64,000 bases of DNA from JAWMQL01 sp033283165. GTDB taxonomy: Bacteria > Pseudomonadota > Gammaproteobacteria > Pseudomonadales > Halieaceae. Below the pieces are notes generated by a model that worked only from the letters and a program-made list of their open reading frames with translations, was not told where the DNA came from and made no database searches. The first letter of the stretch is position 1, and each line of letters opens with the position of its first letter. Positions 9,899 to 18,471 of the stretch are shown here, piece by piece. The position numbers and the translations under genes are program-made. The DNA lies in the NCBI GenBank assembly GCA_033283165.1, contig JAWMQL010000003.1, forward strand, positions 372,001-436,000, read 5' to 3'.

Positions 9899-9905
9899 CG
9901 TTCAC

Positions 9906-9932
9906 AAAACAAAACGGGCCCCGAGGGCCCGT
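9906..9932 (-). terminator. Rho-independent terminator after the 9956-12400 TBDR
   Basis: On the minus strand the 8-bp stem ACGGGCCC / GGGCCCGT with loop TCG (9914-9932) is followed by a T-rich run, TTTGTTTTG. It lies between the receptor stop and the sulfotransferase start, so the sulfotransferase would be expressed by partial read-through or from its own promoter. Confidence 0.8.
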
Positions 9933-9955
9933 AGTGTAAACCCCGCGGGTCGCAA

Positions 9956-12400
9956 CTAGAACTCGTAGCGCAGGCGGACGCCGTAGGTGCGCGGGGTAGT
10001 CAGGTAGCGGCCGTAGCTGCGCAGGGCGAAGTTATTGGTGCCGAGATCGCGCAGCTCCGACAGGTCAGTCCGGTAAGAGGTCACCGCGTCCTCGTTGGCC
10101 AGGTTGTCCACATAGAGCATGGTGTGGAGGTTGCCGGTCTGGAGCATCGCCGAGATATTGTGCAGCCAGAAGTCGTCGCTTTCCTCACCCCAGCCCTCCG
10201 GCATGATCGTCCCGTTGCGGTCGACGATGTCGGAATTGCCGCGCAATCCCACCGTGCTGTAGGTGTCGCCGGTGTAGTAAGTGGTGTAATTGAGAGTCAG
10301 CTCGTTGCCCCCGGCCAGGGCCCAGCGGTAATCCACCGACAGAGCGAAGGTGTTTTCCGGGCTGCCGGAGAGGCGGTCGCCGTCCAGGGCGTCGTCGCCA
10401 CGCACGAGGTTGGGTGCGTCCTCAGTCAACTCCGCCTTGTTGTAGCTGTAATTGCCGCTCAGCGAAAGGTCTTCAGTGAGGTAACTGGTGAAGCTCAGCT
10501 CGATACCCTTGCTCTCCGCCTCACCGCCGTTCTTGATGATGGTCAGGTTGCCATTCTCGGTCACCCCGGGAATCTGGATCTTGTCCCATTCCACCAGGTA
10601 GAGGGCGGCGTTCAGGACCAGGCGCTGATCCAGCCAGGTGCTGCGCATGCCGAGTTCATAGTTGGTGGTCTCGTCAGGCTCGATAAGAATCTCGTTAGGC
10701 AGCGCACAGAGATTCTGCTCCTGCTCGGTTTCATTACCGGTACACTCGACGATGGCGTTCACTCCGCCGATGCGGTAACCCTCCGACACGGTGCCGTAGA
10801 ACAGCAGGTCGTCGGTGGGGGTGTAGGACACGTTGACCTTGAACAGCGTGCCGTCGTCGTCGGTATCGGCGGTGTCGAGATCGGGCGCAACACTGTTGGG
10901 GTCGTCGCCGTCGAATACGGTCCGGGCCAGGGGCAGGTCGAAGCCCTGGGTGGATTCCTCGTCGAACTCGTAGTAGCGGGCGCCGAGCGTGAAGGTCCAC
11001 TTCTCGAGGGCGTATTCGATCTCGCCGAACAGGGCCTTTTCGGTTCGCTCCCGGTCTTTCAGCTCGTAGTACTCGAGGTTGTCCGGGCGGGTATTGGCGG
11101 GATCCAGGCCGAACTCCTCGATGTAGAACAGGTCCACGCCGGGGGTGAACTCCTCGCTGATCTGCTTCTCCTCCACCTTGTTGTAGAAGGCGCCGATAAT
11201 CCAGTTGAAGCCGCCATCGTTCTGGGACACCAGGCGCAGCTCCTGCACGAAGTTGTCGTAGTCGACGTCCTCGGCGGTAAACGCCGCAAAGCTGGGAAAC
11301 TCCTCATAGCCGTACTCGAAGTCGAGTAACAGGTCGGTCTGGTCCCGCTGCCCCTCCTCGTCGATTTTGGAAATGCCGGTGGCGGAGGTCAGTTCCGCGA
11401 AACCGAGGTCAGCGACGATTTCCAGGCTGGCGAGATGGGTCTCACGCTCCAGCGGCTCTTCGAAACGCAGCGCCGAGGTGTAATCGCCGATGTCCACCAG
11501 GTGGGCCATGGCATTCTGGTGGGTGACCGTGCGACCACCGCTTTTCTGCTCCTGGTACCAGTAGCTCAGCACGCTGTCGAAACGTTCATTGGGCTGCCAG
11601 CGCAGGGCCACGCGAGCGGCGGTGCTCTCCAGGGTGTCGACGTCTTCCTTGGAACGCAGGTTCGCTGCCACCTCAGCCGGGTTGCTGAAATCGGGCTGCG
11701 GGTTGGAGACCCCGGCCTCGCGGACGATGTAGTCGTAATCGACAAACCCGGAGTCGTCGGTGTAATCCAGGTTCAATCGGGCCGCAAAGGTATCGGTGAC
11801 CGGGATGTTGAGGGTGACGCCGGTCTTGTAGCTCAGGTCGTCGGCCTCATCGTTCTGGAAGATGCCGCCCCGCACTTCACCGTAAAAATCATCGGTCTCG
11901 GGCTTGTTCGGAATGTAACGCACCGCGCCCGCGAGCGTTCCCGAGCCATACAGGGTACCCTGCGGCCCGATCAACACCTCAACCCGCTCAAGGTCCTCGG
12001 TGCGCAGGTTCACGAACAGGGGTATCTCACCCATGTAGGTGGCTACCGCCGCGTTGTCGTAAGGCAGCGCCCCGGTGGGGCCGGAGTTGGCGGTATTGAT
12101 CCCGCGCACCACGATACTGTTGTTGAAATTGCGCGAGCCCTCGTCGATGACCGCCAGCCCGGGCACGGTACGCGCGATGTCGACCAGATCCTCAAGCCGG
12201 GCGGCCTGCAGCTGGTCGCCGGTCACCGCGGCAATATTGAGCGGAATATCCTGGACGCTCTCGGCGCGCCGGGAGGCAGTCACGATCACCTCTTCCAATG
12301 CGCTCCTCTCCTGGGCCAGGGCAGCGGGTATCGTCGATGACGCGCCGAGCGCCGCCGACAGCGCCACCACCATCGGTGTCTGCTTGTACCGTGAGTGCAT
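9956..12400 (-). CDS. TonB-dependent outer-membrane receptor
   Basis: An 814-residue TBDR. ATG 12400 is preferred: it has a purine-rich GAGGGGGAAG upstream and gives a good signal peptide (MVVALSAALGASSTIPAALA). TonB box/plug start is ALEEVIVTASRRAESVQDIP; plug motifs include VERVEVLIGPQGTLYGSG and LAGAVRYIPNKPE; the last residue is Phe. The LYGSG(T/S)LAG variant in the plug is shared with the receptor at 20692-23097, so the two are closer to each other than to the 6035 receptor, which has LFGRNTTGG. Reads leftward, away from the amidohydrolase cluster. Ligand unknown. Confidence 0.95.
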   Translation of the reverse strand: MHSRYKQTPMVVALSAALGASSTIPAALAQERSALEEVIVTASRRAESVQDIPLNIAAVTGDQLQAARLEDLVDIARTVPGLAVIDEGSRNFNNSIVVRGINTANSGPTGALPYDNAAVATYMGEIPLFVNLRTEDLERVEVLIGPQGTLYGSGTLAGAVRYIPNKPETDDFYGEVRGGIFQNDEADDLSYKTGVTLNIPVTDTFAARLNLDYTDDSGFVDYDYIVREAGVSNPQPDFSNPAEVAANLRSKEDVDTLESTAARVALRWQPNERFDSVLSYWYQEQKSGGRTVTHQNAMAHLVDIGDYTSALRFEEPLERETHLASLEIVADLGFAELTSATGISKIDEEGQRDQTDLLLDFEYGYEEFPSFAAFTAEDVDYDNFVQELRLVSQNDGGFNWIIGAFYNKVEEKQISEEFTPGVDLFYIEEFGLDPANTRPDNLEYYELKDRERTEKALFGEIEYALEKWTFTLGARYYEFDEESTQGFDLPLARTVFDGDDPNSVAPDLDTADTDDDGTLFKVNVSYTPTDDLLFYGTVSEGYRIGGVNAIVECTGNETEQEQNLCALPNEILIEPDETTNYELGMRSTWLDQRLVLNAALYLVEWDKIQIPGVTENGNLTIIKNGGEAESKGIELSFTSYLTEDLSLSGNYSYNKAELTEDAPNLVRGDDALDGDRLSGSPENTFALSVDYRWALAGGNELTLNYTTYYTGDTYSTVGLRGNSDIVDRNGTIMPEGWGEESDDFWLHNISAMLQTGNLHTMLYVDNLANEDAVTSYRTDLSELRDLGTNNFALRSYGRYLTTPRTYGVRLRYEF

Positions 12401-12617
12401 AACCGTCTTCCCCCTCTGTTGAATCCTTATGTATATCATGGAGTTAGCTACTCCAATCAAAAAACTATAGACCCTCCAACAACGTCAGCCAATGACAATG
12501 GTATTAATACCAATCCGAATCGACGACAGTGACATGCGCCTGGCGAATTCCGAATTTATAAACGATATCAGAGACTTGTTGGTTGCCGCGTGCCAAAAGC
12601 TTTACCAAGCCCGGCCG

Positions 12618-12665
12618 GCAGGCAACCAGGTCGACCCTGGTGTTGTGGATGTCGGTTACCTCGAT
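12618..12665 (-). pseudogene. Relic of an amidohydrolase C-terminus in a 620-base intergenic region
   Basis: The minus strand here reads IEVTDIHNTRVDLV, almost identical to the C-terminal EVT(E/D)IHNTRVDL segment of the lipoprotein amidohydrolases at 14.8-18.4 kb, and the DNA match to 14886-14930 is visible directly. Flanking bases do not continue the match, so only about 45 bp survive. The rest of 12401-13020 shows no convincing gene; a 90-codon plus-strand frame (12492-12764) runs antisense through this relic. The region also carries the promoters of the divergent receptor and amidohydrolase. Confidence 0.7.
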
Positions 12666-13020
12666 GGGGCAAATCAAGCAGACACCCCACTTAGGATCTC
12701 ATTAGATCGCTTCAGCCCGTCCAACCCTGGCGCTTACTTCGCATTTATTAAAGCCAATCTTTGATACTTGCCACAATTACCTCCCTTATTCGAATGCTAG
12801 TATTTTGCCGTGGATGCAAAGTAACGCATTACCTGGGTGTGTTGCCCTGGGCTTTGGAGAGTTTCCCGATACGGGGCCTTCATCACAAACACCGGTGATG
12901 GATTGATTCCCGGCATGGGCACCATGTTCCGGCACCTACCCAGCCGATATTCACTCCGCGAGGAGACTGGCCATCACGGCAATTAAGCGAATCCAATGAC
13001 TGATCAGATTGGAGACATTC

Positions 13021-14778
13021 ATGTCTAGATTAAAAATTTATACCCGCCTGGTAACTGTCTTGTTTGCTCTGCACGGTCAGGCCAGCCTGGCCGTCGAGGC
13101 CGCGAGCAAAGTTTTCCTTAATGCCAGGGTATATACCGTCAACGCAGCGCAACCCTGGGCAGAAGCGGTGGCGGTGTCCGACGACAAAATCGTGTACGTG
13201 GGCGATGGGGCGGGAGTCCAGGCCTATGTGGGTGATGACACCGAAACCTTTGACCTGAAAGGTAAAATGTTATTGCCGGGTTTCGTCAGCGGTCACGATC
13301 ACCTGGTGGCATCGATGTGGGTCACCCAGGGCGTGGACCTGTTTTCAGCAACCAGCAAGGAGGAAACGCTGCAGCAGATAAAGGATTATGTGGCCGCTCA
13401 CCCGAATGAACAGGTCTATGTCGGCATTGGCTGGAACGAGGCTTTCATCGGGCACTGGCCCACCGCCGAAGAACTGGATTCGGTGATACCGGACAAGCCG
13501 GCGGTTATTATCGATTACACCATTCACCAGGGGTGGCTGAACAGCCGGGCAATGGAGCTCGCGGGCATTGACCGGAACACACCTGACCCGATACCCGGGG
13601 TGAGTTTCTTCCTGCGTGACACCGAGGGCAATCCTACCGGAACCGCCAAGGAGTTTGCCTGGGCCGATGCCTATGTAAAGTCCGGCGCCTGGGATCCGGA
13701 GGAGATGATCCCCGAGAGCCAGCAATATCTCTACGGCGAAGCGGTAAAACGGGGCTATACCACGGCCATGATTCCCGGCATCCTGACGCCGAACCTGATG
13801 AATACCGAGGGTATGTTCGCGGACTATCGCAAGGCCATGGCCTACCTGCAGGATCTCGACGAGCGAGGCGAATTAAGCCTTCGATCCATGGTATTACCCT
13901 TCTATAAACATCCCGATACCGACTCGGAAAAATTTGCAAGGGACACCCTGGCGCTTAAAAAGCAGTACGACACCGACATGCTGCGCATCAGTGCCGTGAA
14001 ACTGCACCCCGAGGGGACCTGGTCTGGCAAGTCTGTTCTCATGGTAGAGCCTTTTGCCGACGAACCCGACAACTACGGCTCCGCTAATATCAATGCCGAA
14101 AAGATGAAGGAGATTATCCTGGCCTGTAATGCAGCCGGCCTGGACGTACACACCCACGTGGAAGGTGACGGCAGCGCGCGCAACTGGATCGATGCGATCG
14201 AGGTCGCCAGGAAGGCCGGCTATACCGACGCCCGGAATTCCCTGATCCACCTGATGGAGGCAACGCCCTCCGATGTCGAACGCATCAAAAAGCTTGATAT
14301 TCCGGTGAACATCACGCCGCTATTCAGCATTGCCTGGTCCGGCCAGGACATCGGCTTTGACAGGATAATGGGCAAGGAAAGAGTCCAGAATGAAGTCAGC
14401 GTGTATCCAGAATTATTCGCCAATGGCAACAAGATCAGCATATCCGCCGACATGCCCGGGTCAACTTTCGAATACATGGGGCCGCTTGCGAGCATCCAGA
14501 TAGCGATGACCCACAAGGATCCACTCAATCCGGATGCTCCGGTGTATCCGGCGGGGCGCAAAGGTATCAGCCTGGAGGATGCACTGAAAGCCGTCACCAT
14601 CTACCCGGCCTGGCAGATGCGAATGGAAAACCGGATCGGCTCACTGGAGGTAGGCAAGTACGCAGATCTGGTGGTGCTGGATAAAAACCTGTTCGATGTG
14701 CCGGTTGAGGATATTCACAATGTGAAAGTAATGGGCACCATCCTCAACGGCGATTTCACCTTCCGCGACGGGCTCTGA
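13021..14778 (+). CDS. Periplasmic YtcJ-like amidohydrolase (Amidohydro_3)
   Basis: A 585-residue metal-dependent hydrolase of the Amidohydro_3 / YtcJ type. ATG 13021 has GGAG six bases upstream. The N-terminus is a Sec signal (LVTVLFALHGQASLAVEA) without a lipobox, unlike the three paralogues that follow. The composite beta-sandwich start VFLNARVYTVNAAQPWAEA and metal motif GHDH (usually THSH in the neighbours) are present, as are later VHTHVEGDG and the C-terminal IGSLEVGKYADLVVLDKN. It is clearly more divergent than the tandem three, to which it is convergent. Likely hydrolyses a C-N or C-O bond in the periplasm; substrate unknown. Confidence 0.88.
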   Translation: MSRLKIYTRLVTVLFALHGQASLAVEAASKVFLNARVYTVNAAQPWAEAVAVSDDKIVYVGDGAGVQAYVGDDTETFDLKGKMLLPGFVSGHDHLVASMWVTQGVDLFSATSKEETLQQIKDYVAAHPNEQVYVGIGWNEAFIGHWPTAEELDSVIPDKPAVIIDYTIHQGWLNSRAMELAGIDRNTPDPIPGVSFFLRDTEGNPTGTAKEFAWADAYVKSGAWDPEEMIPESQQYLYGEAVKRGYTTAMIPGILTPNLMNTEGMFADYRKAMAYLQDLDERGELSLRSMVLPFYKHPDTDSEKFARDTLALKKQYDTDMLRISAVKLHPEGTWSGKSVLMVEPFADEPDNYGSANINAEKMKEIILACNAAGLDVHTHVEGDGSARNWIDAIEVARKAGYTDARNSLIHLMEATPSDVERIKKLDIPVNITPLFSIAWSGQDIGFDRIMGKERVQNEVSVYPELFANGNKISISADMPGSTFEYMGPLASIQIAMTHKDPLNPDAPVYPAGRKGISLEDALKAVTIYPAWQMRMENRIGSLEVGKYADLVVLDKNLFDVPVEDIHNVKVMGTILNGDFTFRDGL

Positions 14779-14790
14779 GTTCGATGCAAA

Positions 14791-14817
14791 CCCCTGCCTG
14801 TCTGCGACGGGCAGGGG
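14791..14817. terminator. Hairpin between convergent amidohydrolase genes
   Basis: CCCCTGCC / GGCAGGGG forms an 8-bp stem with a 10-base loop between the stop codons of the two convergent genes. No strong T run follows on the plus strand and only TTTG on the minus strand, so termination strength is uncertain. Confidence 0.5.
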
Positions 14818-14841
14818 CTGATACCGCACAACAGGGGCAGA

Positions 14842-16608
14842 TTACCTGGCCCCTCCATCCCAAACGATCTTGCCGTCGAACATGGTCAGGTCGACCCGGG
14901 TGTTGTGAATCTCGGTCACCTCGGTCTCGAACAGATCGTTTTCCAGGATAATCAGGTCGGCCCGCTTGCCCACCTCGAGGCTGCCGGTAATATCCTCCAG
15001 GAACAGGGCATAGGCAGCCTCCGTCGTGAAGCAGCGGATCAGGTCTTCCGGTGCCAGTACCTTACCTGGCAGCTTGCCGCCGACCCCCCCGATCTGGGTC
15101 CGGGTGCGCCCGATCTCGATCAACTCCCAGGGCGTCCACTCCTTCGAGGTGGGCCAGTCGGCACCGCAGGACACGTGAATACCGGCGTCCAGCATCTCCT
15201 GGTTGGGGAACATGGCGTTTTTCAAGTCCTCGGTAATGTTGGGGAAGGTCACCTGGACATTGAAGTCATTGCTGGCCGCCCAGTGGGGCTGGATGGAGGC
15301 GAGGATATTCATCGCCTTCATGGTCGGGATCTCTTCCAGGCGCAGGTGGTCGATATGGGTCAGCACATGCCGGTCATCGAGGCCCAGGGGCTTGCCGTGC
15401 TCGTTGGCGTACTTCCACGCCTCCAGCGCGGCGTAGCTGGCGTAGTCGCCCTCGGCGTGCACGTACAGGCGCAGGCCTTCCTCGCTCACTTCATCGAACA
15501 CCTTGTTCATTCGTTCCTGCGGGTAGAGGGTGGAATGCCGGGTGCCGTCCAGGTAGGGCTCGAACATCGCAGCATCCAGCCCAGGCACGCCATCCAGGAA
15601 CATTTTCACTGAATCAATGCGGAGGTAATCGTCCCCGTCAAGGCGTCGCCGCCGGTAACTTTCCAGGTTTACTTCGTCAGACACCTGCTGGTCATGTGTC
15701 ATGGCGACCGTCAAACGCAGGGTCAGGTCACCGCTATCGTGCAGGCGTTTGAGCGGGCCATCCGTTTTTTCGTCATAACTGGTGACGTTGAACATCGACG
15801 TGATGCCCTGCTCATTGGCCATCGCCATTGCCACCACCAGTGCCTGGTCCAGTTGTTCGTCGCTGATGGCCATCCGTTCGGCCGGACGCGAGTAATAGGC
15901 GTTGGCTACTTTTCCCATATAGCCCGTGGCGAATCCGTCTTCCCGGCGTTCAATGTGCCCGCCCGGCGGATCGGGAGTATCCCTGTCGATACCCAACAGC
16001 TCCAACGCCCGGGTGTTGTACCAACCATCGAGGGCAAAGGAGTTGACCATGGCGGGGCGGCCACCGGTAACGGCGTCGAGTTCTTCACGGGTGCTGGACC
16101 TGATAATGGGAAAGGAAATACCGGACACCAGCACCCAGTCGTCGGGACCCAGTTTGTCCGCGTGCTGACGGATCATCTCCAGGATGTCGTCCTTGGTCTT
16201 GTCCATATAGGGAAAAAGATCCAGGGTAATGGTTGCATTTCTCCCAGCTTGCAGAGGGTGGGAATGAGTATCGATCATCCCCGGCAGCATCAATTTGCCT
16301 GCCGCGTCGATAGTCCGGGTGGTTTCACCCTGGTAGGCTTTCGCTCCTTCATTGGACCCGACATAGACGATGTTCCTGCCCCGTGTCACAACGGCTTCCG
16401 CCCAGGGCTGTTCCTCGTCAACGGTGTAAACTTTCGCGTTGACGAACACGTAGTCAGCCGCCTCGACCGCCGCGCCCTGCCGACTGGAATATTCCATCGA
16501 CCCTGGCTTTCCATCTTCGGCTTTTTCAAGGCCACTACAACCCGTCATCGCCAGTGTGGCGGCAAGCCCCATTGCAATACCGCTACTGCCAATGCTCCCC
16601 GATTTCAT
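14842..16608 (-). CDS. Lipoprotein amidohydrolase (YtcJ-like), tandem copy 1
   Basis: A 588-residue Amidohydro_3 enzyme with a lipobox (LAMTGC), so probably anchored in the periplasm. ATG 16608 (MKSGSIGS) is preferred over 16632 because AGGA lies upstream and the signal is better formed. Metal-binding motif IDTHSHP, RPAMVNSFALDGWYNTRALE, VHAEGDYASY, LTHIDHLR and SCGADWPTSKEWTPWE are visible. The last about 260 residues are nearly identical to the next copy, while the N-terminal halves are clearly different. It starts 39 bases after copy 2 ends, so the two are co-transcribed. Confidence 0.9.
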   Translation of the reverse strand: MKSGSIGSSGIAMGLAATLAMTGCSGLEKAEDGKPGSMEYSSRQGAAVEAADYVFVNAKVYTVDEEQPWAEAVVTRGRNIVYVGSNEGAKAYQGETTRTIDAAGKLMLPGMIDTHSHPLQAGRNATITLDLFPYMDKTKDDILEMIRQHADKLGPDDWVLVSGISFPIIRSSTREELDAVTGGRPAMVNSFALDGWYNTRALELLGIDRDTPDPPGGHIERREDGFATGYMGKVANAYYSRPAERMAISDEQLDQALVVAMAMANEQGITSMFNVTSYDEKTDGPLKRLHDSGDLTLRLTVAMTHDQQVSDEVNLESYRRRRLDGDDYLRIDSVKMFLDGVPGLDAAMFEPYLDGTRHSTLYPQERMNKVFDEVSEEGLRLYVHAEGDYASYAALEAWKYANEHGKPLGLDDRHVLTHIDHLRLEEIPTMKAMNILASIQPHWAASNDFNVQVTFPNITEDLKNAMFPNQEMLDAGIHVSCGADWPTSKEWTPWELIEIGRTRTQIGGVGGKLPGKVLAPEDLIRCFTTEAAYALFLEDITGSLEVGKRADLIILENDLFETEVTEIHNTRVDLTMFDGKIVWDGGAR

Positions 16609-16647
16609 TAACTCAATGTTCCTGCGTGCCACGTGTAAAAGGCCAGT

Positions 16648-18402
16648 TTATCTGGCCCCGTTCTCCCAGACGATCTTGCCGTCGAACATGGTCAGGTCGA
16701 CCCGGGTGTTGTGAATCTCGGTCACCTCGGTCTCGAACAGATCATTTTCCAGGATGATGAGATCCGCCCTTTTGCCCACTTCCAGACTGCCGGTGATATC
16801 CTCCAGGAACAGGGCATAGGCAGCCTCCGTCGTGAAGCAACGGATCAGGTCTTCCAGTGCCAGTACCTTACCCGGCAGCTTGCCGCCCGCGCCCCCGATC
16901 TGGGTACGGGTGCGCCCGATCTCGATCAACTCCCAGGGCGTCCACTCCTTCGAGGTGGGCCAGTCGGCGCCGCAGGACACGTGAATACCCGCGTCCAGCA
17001 TTTCCTGGTTGGGGAACATGGCGTTTTTCAAGTCCTCGGTAATGTTGGGAAAGGTCACCTGGACATTGAAGTCATTGCTGGCCGCCCAGTGCGGCTGGAT
17101 GGAGGCGAGGATATTCATCTCCTTCATGGCCGGGATGTCTTCCAGGCGCAGGTGATCGATGTGGGTCAGCACGTGACGGTCATCGAGGCCCAGGGGCTTG
17201 CCGTGCTCGTTGGCGTATTTCCACGCCTCCAGCGCGGCATAGCTGGCGTAGTCGCCCTCGGCGTGCACGTACAGGCGCAGGCCTTCCTCGCTCACTTCAT
17301 CGAACACCTTGTTCATGCGCTCCTGTGGATACAGGGTGGAATGCTGGGTGCCGTCCAGATAGGGATCGAACATGGCGGCAGTGAGACCGGGTACCCCGTC
17401 CAGGAACATTTTTACCGAGTCGAAGCGCAGGTAATCGTCCCCCTCGATACGCCGCTGTCGGAAGCTTTGCAGGTTGTCTTCGTCGGACGCGCGCTGGTCA
17501 TGTGTCATGGCAACCGAGAATCGTAAGCTCAACTCGCCGCGATCATGCAGGCGCTTGTAGGGGCCATCGGTGGTTTCGTCACGGCTCGAAACATCAAGCA
17601 TTGAGGTCAGGCCCTGCCGATTCGCCATTGCCATCGCCTCGCGCAAGGCCTGGTCCAGTTGGTCATCACTGATCGCCATCCGCGTGGCGGAGCGCGAATA
17701 ATACGCGTTGGCCCCCTCCCCGAGATAACCCGTAGCCGAACCGTCCTCGCGGCGCTCAATGTAGCCCCCATCAGGGTCCGGGGTGTCGTTGTCGATGCCC
17801 AGCAACTCCAGGGCCCGGGTGTTGTACCAGCCGTCATGCGCAAATGAACTGACCATGGCGGGACGACCGCCGGTCACAGCGTCGAGTTCTTCCCGGGTGC
17901 TGGAGGTGATAATGGGAAAAGAAATACCGGAAACCAGCACCCAGTCGTCGGGGCCATGCTTGTCCGCATGCGCGCGGATCATCTCCAGAATTTCCTCTTT
18001 CGACTTATCCATGTGCGGATACAGATCCAGGGTGATGGTCGCGTTTTCCCCCGCGAGCACGGGGTGAGCGTGGGTATCGATCATGCCGGGCAGGATCAGG
18101 CGGCCGTGCGCGTCGATCACCCGGGTGCTGTCGCCCCGGTAGGCGTCGGCCTCCGCACTGGTGCCGACATAGATAATATCCTTGCCCCGCACCGCCACGG
18201 CCTCGGCCCAGGGTTGCTGGTCGTTGACGGTATACACCCTGGCGTTGGTGAACAGGTAGTCCGCAGCCGCGGCTTGCTCTGAGCGGGCGGGATTCGCAGC
18301 CAGATCAGGCACTTCGAGTGCCTGTTTGCTGCAGGCGATGAGAGTGCTGGCGGCGACGAGCCCGGCCAGGATTTTCAGCCGGGAGTTGTTTCGGACTGGC
18401 AT
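16648..18402 (-). CDS. Lipoprotein amidohydrolase (YtcJ-like), tandem copy 2
   Basis: A 584-residue paralogue with lipobox STLIAC, metal motif IDTHAHP, and the same VHAEGDYASY, LTHIDHLR and SCGADWPTSKEW segments. ATG 18402 has AGGAGATA upstream. A well-formed terminator (18417-18456) sits immediately before its ribosome-binding site and leaves no room for an ordinary promoter, so its expression, and that of copy 1 behind it, should depend on read-through from copy 3. The C-terminal half is nearly identical in DNA to copy 1, which suggests recent duplication or gene conversion. Likely acts in the periplasm on the same substrate class as its neighbours. Confidence 0.9.
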   Translation of the reverse strand: MPVRNNSRLKILAGLVAASTLIACSKQALEVPDLAANPARSEQAAAADYLFTNARVYTVNDQQPWAEAVAVRGKDIIYVGTSAEADAYRGDSTRVIDAHGRLILPGMIDTHAHPVLAGENATITLDLYPHMDKSKEEILEMIRAHADKHGPDDWVLVSGISFPIITSSTREELDAVTGGRPAMVSSFAHDGWYNTRALELLGIDNDTPDPDGGYIERREDGSATGYLGEGANAYYSRSATRMAISDDQLDQALREAMAMANRQGLTSMLDVSSRDETTDGPYKRLHDRGELSLRFSVAMTHDQRASDEDNLQSFRQRRIEGDDYLRFDSVKMFLDGVPGLTAAMFDPYLDGTQHSTLYPQERMNKVFDEVSEEGLRLYVHAEGDYASYAALEAWKYANEHGKPLGLDDRHVLTHIDHLRLEDIPAMKEMNILASIQPHWAASNDFNVQVTFPNITEDLKNAMFPNQEMLDAGIHVSCGADWPTSKEWTPWELIEIGRTRTQIGGAGGKLPGKVLALEDLIRCFTTEAAYALFLEDITGSLEVGKRADLIILENDLFETEVTEIHNTRVDLTMFDGKIVWENGAR

Positions 18403-18416
18403 GTCATATCTCCTGT

Positions 18417-18456
18417 AAAAAAGCGGGTAGCCCGGATTTGATAGCCAAACCCGGGC
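18417..18456 (-). terminator. Terminator or attenuator between tandem amidohydrolase copies 3 and 2
   Basis: On the minus strand an 11-bp stem (GCCCGGGTTTG / CAAATCCGGGC, one G-T pair) with a 5-base loop is followed by TACCCGC and six T residues, then at once by the AGGAG of the next gene. Confidence 0.75.
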
Positions 18457-18471
18457 GCACTGTGAAAAAGC

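Noticed and set aside
10124..11329. 401-codon plus-strand frame inside the second receptor
   Set aside because: Antisense shadow of a GC-rich barrel gene.
12492..12764. 90-codon plus-strand frame between receptor and amidohydrolase
   Set aside because: Runs antisense through an amidohydrolase relic and has no recognisable motif.
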